From Phycisphaerae bacterium (lineage in GTDB: Bacteria > Planctomycetota > Phycisphaerae > Sedimentisphaerales > Anaerobacaceae), in the NCBI GenBank assembly GCA_030609625.1, contig JAUWBX010000071.1, positions 1-7,761 on the forward strand: DNA of 7,761 bases, given 5' to 3'. Positions within the stretch are counted from its first letter, which is position 1, and each line of letters begins with the position of its first letter. The notes under the pieces are model-generated. The model was given only the letters and a program-made list of their open reading frames with translations, ran no database searches and was not told the origin of the DNA. The position numbers were made by a program, and so were the translations under genes. Below, one piece after another: positions 4,037 to 7,761 of this stretch.

Positions 4037-6977
4037 AAAACGGCTTGTCAAACGGCTCAGTCCTGCCGGCAAGCCAACCAAGCTCACCATATGACAGAAT
4101 ATAGTCGTAGAGGCGAACTTCATCAATCATCCCCTCATAGAACTGGTCCCACTCATTGTTGCCGATACGAAAAGGTCCCGCGCCCGGGTTCATGGCTGTA
4201 CTATCCATCCGTTGGGCCTCGACTCCGTTGAGATAGAATACCGCTCCCTCAGCTTGATTTGGCACGAACGTGACGGCCACATGCTGCCAGGTCCCCATCT
4301 CCAGAACAGTATCGCTGGCTATGTAATCGAGAACGCCAGGCGTAGTGAATTTGAGGGACGTCTCGCCGGACTTGAACGCATACGCTCCTTCCAGCGTGAC
4401 CCAGCCGTTGTCACCGCTGAGCCCAGCCGGGTTGACCCAGCAGGCGATGGTAATCGCCTCGGTAATCGTCAGGACATCGCCGCAATCCACCCAGTCGTCA
4501 CCGTTGAACTCCAGCGCACCATCGAGATACCCAGCCACCCACTGCGGGTCGCCACCAAATGTGCCATCATTGCCAAGGCCGGATGAATCAAAGGTGATGG
4601 TGCCTGCACCTTCGTCAAACTTCCATTGCCCTACCAGACCAGCGTTGTTGGGCTCGGCCGGTGTGATGAACTCACGGCTACGAGCATACAGCCTGATATC
4701 GTCAAAGTACAATGTACCACTGGCACCATTGTCGTCAATCCCAATAGCCAGCGTCGTAACACTCTGCAGGCTCGTGCCGAACGATGCAAGGTCAATATTC
4801 CATGCTTGCCACCCTGCTCGCGCCAAGTTACTGGCTTCACCTTCATAGCCCACCTTAGAGCCGTTGACCTTCACATACAACTGCCCGGTGTTGCCTGGAG
4901 TGCCGTAGAAGTACAGCGCCAACGTCTGAACGCCGGCTTTAGTCCAATCCTGCGGAACAGCAAAGGTACGTTCGCCCTCTGAATATGTTGCACCGCCGGT
5001 GTTGTCGTAGAAAAACGGCATCGCCTGAGAGCCGCTGTGAACAATCGTAGTCTCAACATAATGCTCGTCCAGATTCCAATCCGGAGCAGGATAACCTACT
5101 GTGGCGCCGTTTGCCGGGACGAGGTATCCGTCCACCCACGTGGACCATATCTCGTCAGGCGGATAGTCGTTATAGTCCTCGAAATCGTCCACAACAAAGT
5201 ACTCGTGTGTCGTAAAGTTCCAGATGTCGCCTTGCCACGTTGTTGGGGTCTCGGCCACATTAACCTCATTAATCTTCCAGTAGTAAGTCGTGTCTAAATC
5301 AATGGATAAGGGACCATAGCTCGCGTCAGTCACGGTATTAACGGGGGCGTTGCCATCTATCACAGCCTGCTCGTCAGAACTCAAGTACACGTTGTGCTCA
5401 GCCGCCTCTCTTCCCGCTCTGAAGCCGAGGGTTACATCCACAGCGACATCTGTTGTGCCCGACTCCGGCTGTGGCTCTCTTGCTCGCAAAGGTATGTACA
5501 AGAATCGCACCTCGCTCAGACCATATTGGTCCAGGAAGCCTCCCCAGTTGCTATTAGCGGTAATCTTTACGTATTTTGCTGCCGCGCTGCCAAAATCAAT
5601 AGTGGTATTGTGTGCATAATCGTCCAAACCAGATGCCCGGGCAAACTCATGAGTAGTTCCCAATATCGTATAGTCCATGCCGTTGACCGAATATTCAATG
5701 GAAACATCTTTGAACCCTAAACCTATCATTGGCTCCATCACTTGATTAGAGTTCCATACCCACATCTCATGCAGTTTGTGAACCTTGTCGAGCTCATATT
5801 CGATCCAGGCCCCGTTCGGTTCATCGCTGCTAAGCCACATATCCGTCGCTTCCGTCGAGTGCAGGTCATTAGCATCCAGTCCTGAGCCGTTGATGGTATT
5901 TTCAGGGCCCATACCTTCCTGGCCCGTACTGGAAGCGGTGGCAATTATATTATCGCCGGCAATGGGATAAGAGAATGGCTCGACCGTAAAACTCCAGACC
6001 TCCCCTTCAAAAATTGTGGAGTCGGGCGGCGCGTTTACTTCATCGACTCGCCAGTAATAGGTCGAGCCGAAATCAAGCAGTTGAGGTGGAGTATAGCTGT
6101 TGGCATCCTGGATTATACCGCCAATGCCGTCGTTGACATCGTTGAAGTTCTCACTGAAGTAGAGTTTGTGCCCATTGACTGCCGGTGCATATTCTCCCGG
6201 CGTCCAGCCAAGGACTACATCTCGCGGCACATCTGTTGATTCATTTTCCGGACCTGGTTCAGAGGCCGAAAGTGAAATGGGTCCAATACCAGCCATAGCC
6301 TCCTGTATCTCTTCCCACGTCAATACAATGTCATAGATGCGAACGTCATCTATCACGCCGGTGTACCACCTGCTGCTGTTCTGGCTGTAGCGCTGTCCCA
6401 TGATGACGTCGTTGTTTGAGAGCGGATGGACCACGTCCGTGTCGTTCTCCGGCTGCGTGTCATCTATGCCGTCCAGATAGATTGTCACGTCCACATATTG
6501 AGCGTTTGCCGGTATTGTCACCGCGGCATGGTGCCACATATTGTCGGTCACATTAGTGTCGCCCTGGACGTTGCCGCCGCCAGATTCATAGCGTAACCTG
6601 CCATCGTCGACACGGAATTCCGCCCTGTTACCGTCGCCGCTACTGCCCCAGCCAACGATCTCACCGTTGCCAGTGGTTTTGATCCAGGCAGTTATGGTGA
6701 AAGCCGACGTGTTAGTCCCATCGGTAACTATACCCTTGTAGCCGTCTATAGTCACGTAATCATCGCCGTCAAACTCCAGGGCATCGCCATAAACCCCGGG
6801 TACCCACTGCGGGTTGCCGTGGAGCGTACCATTACGGTCATTACCGGAGGAGTCAAGCGCGTCACCATCAAGCTTCCACCAGGCGACAGGTGTCGGGGGG
6901 ACTGCATGGGCCAAGTTCGGCAGAACCAGACCTACCACGAAAACAACGGAAACTAAACATGTAGATTTTCTAAGCAT
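4035..6977 (-). CDS. Secreted multidomain LamG/discoidin protein, 980 aa
   Basis: A large exported protein, probably cell-surface or extracellular, binding glycans or mediating adhesion. I see no catalytic motif. The start at 6977 is chosen because AAGGAG precedes it and the first 25 residues form a clean Sec signal (MLRKSTC, hydrophobic core, AHA cleavage site). Approximate modules: LamG (31-231, WWKLDG to DDVRIYD); FnIII-like (233-334, ending TYYWRVDEVN and WSFTV); discoidin/F5-8C-like (339-496, TASSTG, WLSSDEPNGAWIEYEL, VRFLYIP); FnIII-like (497-590, TYYWKINEVN, WNFTT); jelly-roll carbohydrate-binding-like (593-766, VVDDFEDYND to LYFDDIRLY); LamG (778-972, GQWKFDEGAG to DEVRLYDY). Both LamG domains share an SSGND or SSGLGND, then PQWV, then ALEF-GDD pattern, so internal duplication is likely. 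The C-terminus GRTEPFDKPF stops at a suspicious T4-TGA site. It has its own promoter and terminator. Confidence 0.92.
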   Translation of the reverse strand: MLRKSTCLVSVVFVVGLVLPNLAHAVPPTPVAWWKLDGDALDSSGNDRNGTLHGNPQWVPGVYGDALEFDGDDYVTIDGYKGIVTDGTNTSAFTITAWIKTTGNGEIVGWGSSGDGNRAEFRVDDGRLRYESGGGNVQGDTNVTDNMWHHAAVTIPANAQYVDVTIYLDGIDDTQPENDTDVVHPLSNNDVIMGQRYSQNSSRWYTGVIDDVRIYDIVLTWEEIQEAMAGIGPISLSASEPGPENESTDVPRDVVLGWTPGEYAPAVNGHKLYFSENFNDVNDGIGGIIQDANSYTPPQLLDFGSTYYWRVDEVNAPPDSTIFEGEVWSFTVEPFSYPIAGDNIIATASSTGQEGMGPENTINGSGLDANDLHSTEATDMWLSSDEPNGAWIEYELDKVHKLHEMWVWNSNQVMEPMIGLGFKDVSIEYSVNGMDYTILGTTHEFARASGLDDYAHNTTIDFGSAAAKYVKITANSNWGGFLDQYGLSEVRFLYIPLRAREPQPESGTTDVAVDVTLGFRAGREAAEHNVYLSSDEQAVIDGNAPVNTVTDASYGPLSIDLDTTYYWKINEVNVAETPTTWQGDIWNFTTHEYFVVDDFEDYNDYPPDEIWSTWVDGYLVPANGATVGYPAPDWNLDEHYVETTIVHSGSQAMPFFYDNTGGATYSEGERTFAVPQDWTKAGVQTLALYFYGTPGNTGQLYVKVNGSKVGYEGEASNLARAGWQAWNIDLASFGTSLQSVTTLAIGIDDNGASGTLYFDDIRLYARSREFITPAEPNNAGLVGQWKFDEGAGTITFDSSGLGNDGTFGGDPQWVAGYLDGALEFNGDDWVDCGDVLTITEAITIACWVNPAGLSGDNGWVTLEGAYAFKSGETSLKFTTPGVLDYIASDTVLEMGTWQHVAVTFVPNQAEGAVFYLNGVEAQRMDSTAMNPGAGPFRIGNNEWDQFYEGMIDEVRLYDYILSYGELGWLAGRTEPFDKPF

Positions 6978-6983
6978 GGTACT

Positions 6984-6989
6984 CTCCTT
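6984..6989 (-). promoter_or_regulatory. Ribosome binding site that fixes the LamG protein start
   Basis: On the minus strand AAGGAG, within AGGAAGGAGAG, lies six bases upstream of the ATG at 6977. The open frame extends upstream to a GTG at 7151, but that codon lies inside the promoter spacer and has no Shine-Dalgarno sequence. The ATG at 6977 also starts a textbook signal peptide. Confidence 0.85.
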
Positions 6990-6999
6990 CCTGATTACT

Positions 7000-7060
7000 T
7001 GTTTCTTCTCCTCTACTCGCCGACTTTCAGTCTTTCGCCGGCCAAGAGACGGAAGAAACA
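7000..7060 (-). promoter_or_regulatory. Structured mRNA leader of the LamG gene
   Basis: In the transcript a perfect 9-bp helix joins TGTTTCTTC (7060-7052) to GAAGAAACA (7008-7000). Inside it, CTCT (7048-7045) can pair with AGAG (7014-7011), and the apical part GCCGGC (7042-7037) pairs with GTCGGC (7024-7019) using one G-U pair that only works in the minus-strand RNA. The structure ends just before the Shine-Dalgarno region, leaving it exposed. It may stabilise the mRNA or act as a regulatory element. I do not recognise a known riboswitch consensus. Confidence 0.45.
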
Positions 7061-7141
7061 TAAACCGGTTCAACAAAACAAACAAACTTCTATTTATCAA
7101 CAATATGGCCGTCTGAACTTGCGTATCCTGCCTCTTATAAG

Positions 7142-7171
7142 ACTTTACCACATCTGCACCCCGGATGTCAA
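7142..7171 (-). promoter_or_regulatory. Sigma-70-type promoter of the LamG gene
   Basis: On the minus strand a perfect TTGACA (7171-7166) is followed after 18 bases by TAAAGT (7147-7142), a four-of-six match to TATAAT. Transcription would begin near 7135, giving a leader of roughly 157 nt. This separates the LamG gene from the prepilin-like gene upstream. Bases 7172-7371, between this promoter and the upstream gene's stop, hold no supported gene and no clear terminator, only a weak TGGAG/CTCCA hairpin. Confidence 0.7.
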
Positions 7172-7371
7172 GATGAAATTGCCCAAATTCTCAAATTTAG
7201 CCAATTATTCTGCCTGCTTTTTCACGGAGTTCAGGAACGTCTGGAGAAGCGCGGCTCCACCATATTTTTGTTATTGTATGAACACAAATTACTCTTCCAT
7301 CACCCTTGCTGGTCTGATACATTTGATGCAGTAAGCTGGACAACAAACGCAATTAGGAAAAACGATGTTAT

Positions 7372-7761
7372 TTAATAACTTGGTGTATAACCCAATTTCC
7401 CCCACATGCCCTTCTGGACTTTGACCAGGTCCGGATTGCCCGGCTGGTAAGGTTCAACATTTTCCGCATTGCCGAACTTTACCGTCAGCGGGTCTTTCCA
7501 CTTCCAGTATTCACTGTGCCCATCCGCCAATGAGAAGTTTGTTCCGCTGCCGTGTCGCAAGGGAGGAAGGTCCCGCCATCTCGCCTCGTTATAATAAACT
7601 GAAAAAGCGTAGTTGCTTATTCGGCCTTCGTCAACAAAAACTATCCTCTCGCCGGGCCTGGGAATCTCTGTCTTGTTCTTAATGACTTTCCCTTTCCAGG
7701 ACCCTCCCGGATTAGTATTCATAGAGCTGACTATAGAGTACGTCCGCATCTCCCCTCGTAT
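7372..7761 (-). CDS. Type II prepilin-like protein with H-X9-DG domain, C-terminal 129 residues (partial)
   Basis: Only the 3' end of the gene is in the window; the N-terminal prepilin cleavage and methylation segment and pilin helix lie beyond 7761. The frame stays open to the edge (IRGEMRTYS), so the ATG at 7749 is probably internal. The H-X9-DG signature is seen as HGSGTNFSLADG, with His70 and Asp80-Gly81 of the visible fragment. It is followed by HSEYWKWKD, the usual continuation of the domain in planctomycete members. Upstream, PRPGERIVFVDEG is also typical. Such proteins occur in very many copies in planctomycetes, and the H-X9-DG part is thought to be linked to type II secretion or pseudopilus-like processing; the role of individual copies is unknown. 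The stop is 230 bases upstream of the LamG promoter's -10 element, so the two genes are likely separate units. Confidence 0.88.
   Translation of the reverse strand: MRGEMRTYSIVSSMNTNPGGSWKGKVIKNKTEIPRPGERIVFVDEGRISNYAFSVYYNEARWRDLPPLRHGSGTNFSLADGHSEYWKWKDPLTVKFGNAENVEPYQPGNPDLVKVQKGMWGKLGYTPSY

Noticed and set aside
4212..5970. Several plus-strand open frames opposite the LamG gene
   Set aside because: They are antisense shadows of a strongly supported multidomain protein and have no start signals or recognisable domains.
6978..7151. Upstream extension of the LamG protein to the GTG at 7151
   Set aside because: The GTG lies in the spacer of the TTGACA/TAAAGT promoter, upstream of the expected transcript start, and would bury the signal peptide 58 residues in.
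7367..7379. Palindrome GTTATTTAATAAC over the prepilin-like gene's stop
   Set aside because: AT-only apart from its ends, with a one-base centre, so it cannot form a stable RNA hairpin and is not a terminator.
7747..7749. ATG at 7749 as the start of the prepilin-like gene
   Set aside because: The frame is open to the window edge, and the H-X9-DG family needs an N-terminal pilin segment missing from this fragment. The GAGGGGAG before it is probably coding.

Overview
The window looks like part of a chromosome from a planctomycete of the Phycisphaerae/Sedimentisphaerales type. That placement rests on three recognisable protein types: a Tat-exported Gfo/Idh/MocA oxidoreductase, a large secreted LamG/discoidin protein, and a type II prepilin-like protein with the H-X9-DG domain ending in a HSEYWKWK block. 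The placement comes from family knowledge, not from a database search.

Layout. Bases 1-2000 are visibly AT-rich and carry two plus-strand genes of unknown function (168-569 and 746-1549), followed by about 490 bases with no convincing gene. Bases 2040-3476 encode the oxidoreductase on the plus strand. Bases 3477-4034 separate it from a convergent minus-strand gene. This stretch is packed with structure: three GC-rich hairpins (the last a plausible plus-strand terminator), an array of degenerate 8-base units flanked by a 16-base direct repeat, a strong minus-strand terminator, and a REP-like palindrome. The minus-strand gene (coding start 6977, in-frame stop 4035) encodes a 980-residue secreted protein ordered LamG, FnIII-like, discoidin, FnIII-like, jelly-roll-like, LamG. 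It has its own sigma-70-type promoter (7142-7171), a leader of about 157 nt with a stable stem-loop, and a good Shine-Dalgarno sequence. At the right edge is the 3' end of a prepilin-like gene, also on the minus strand.

The most notable observation is at the end of the LamG gene. Its stop lies in CCG TTT TGA C. Skipping one T of the T4 run opens a further 25 codons (to 3959) that read as a degenerate dockerin-like loop followed by LDEQLWPGW, a tail I associate with this lineage. This is either a sequencing error, a decayed tail, or +1 frameshifting at a slippery UUU UGA C site.

Functionally, the right-hand genes fit a surface and periplasmic carbohydrate theme: exported sugar oxidoreductase, extracellular glycan-binding or adhesive protein, and pseudopilin-like protein. 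They are not one operon, since the oxidoreductase converges on the LamG gene and the LamG gene has its own promoter. I see no CRISPR array, tRNA, rRNA, transposase or integrase.
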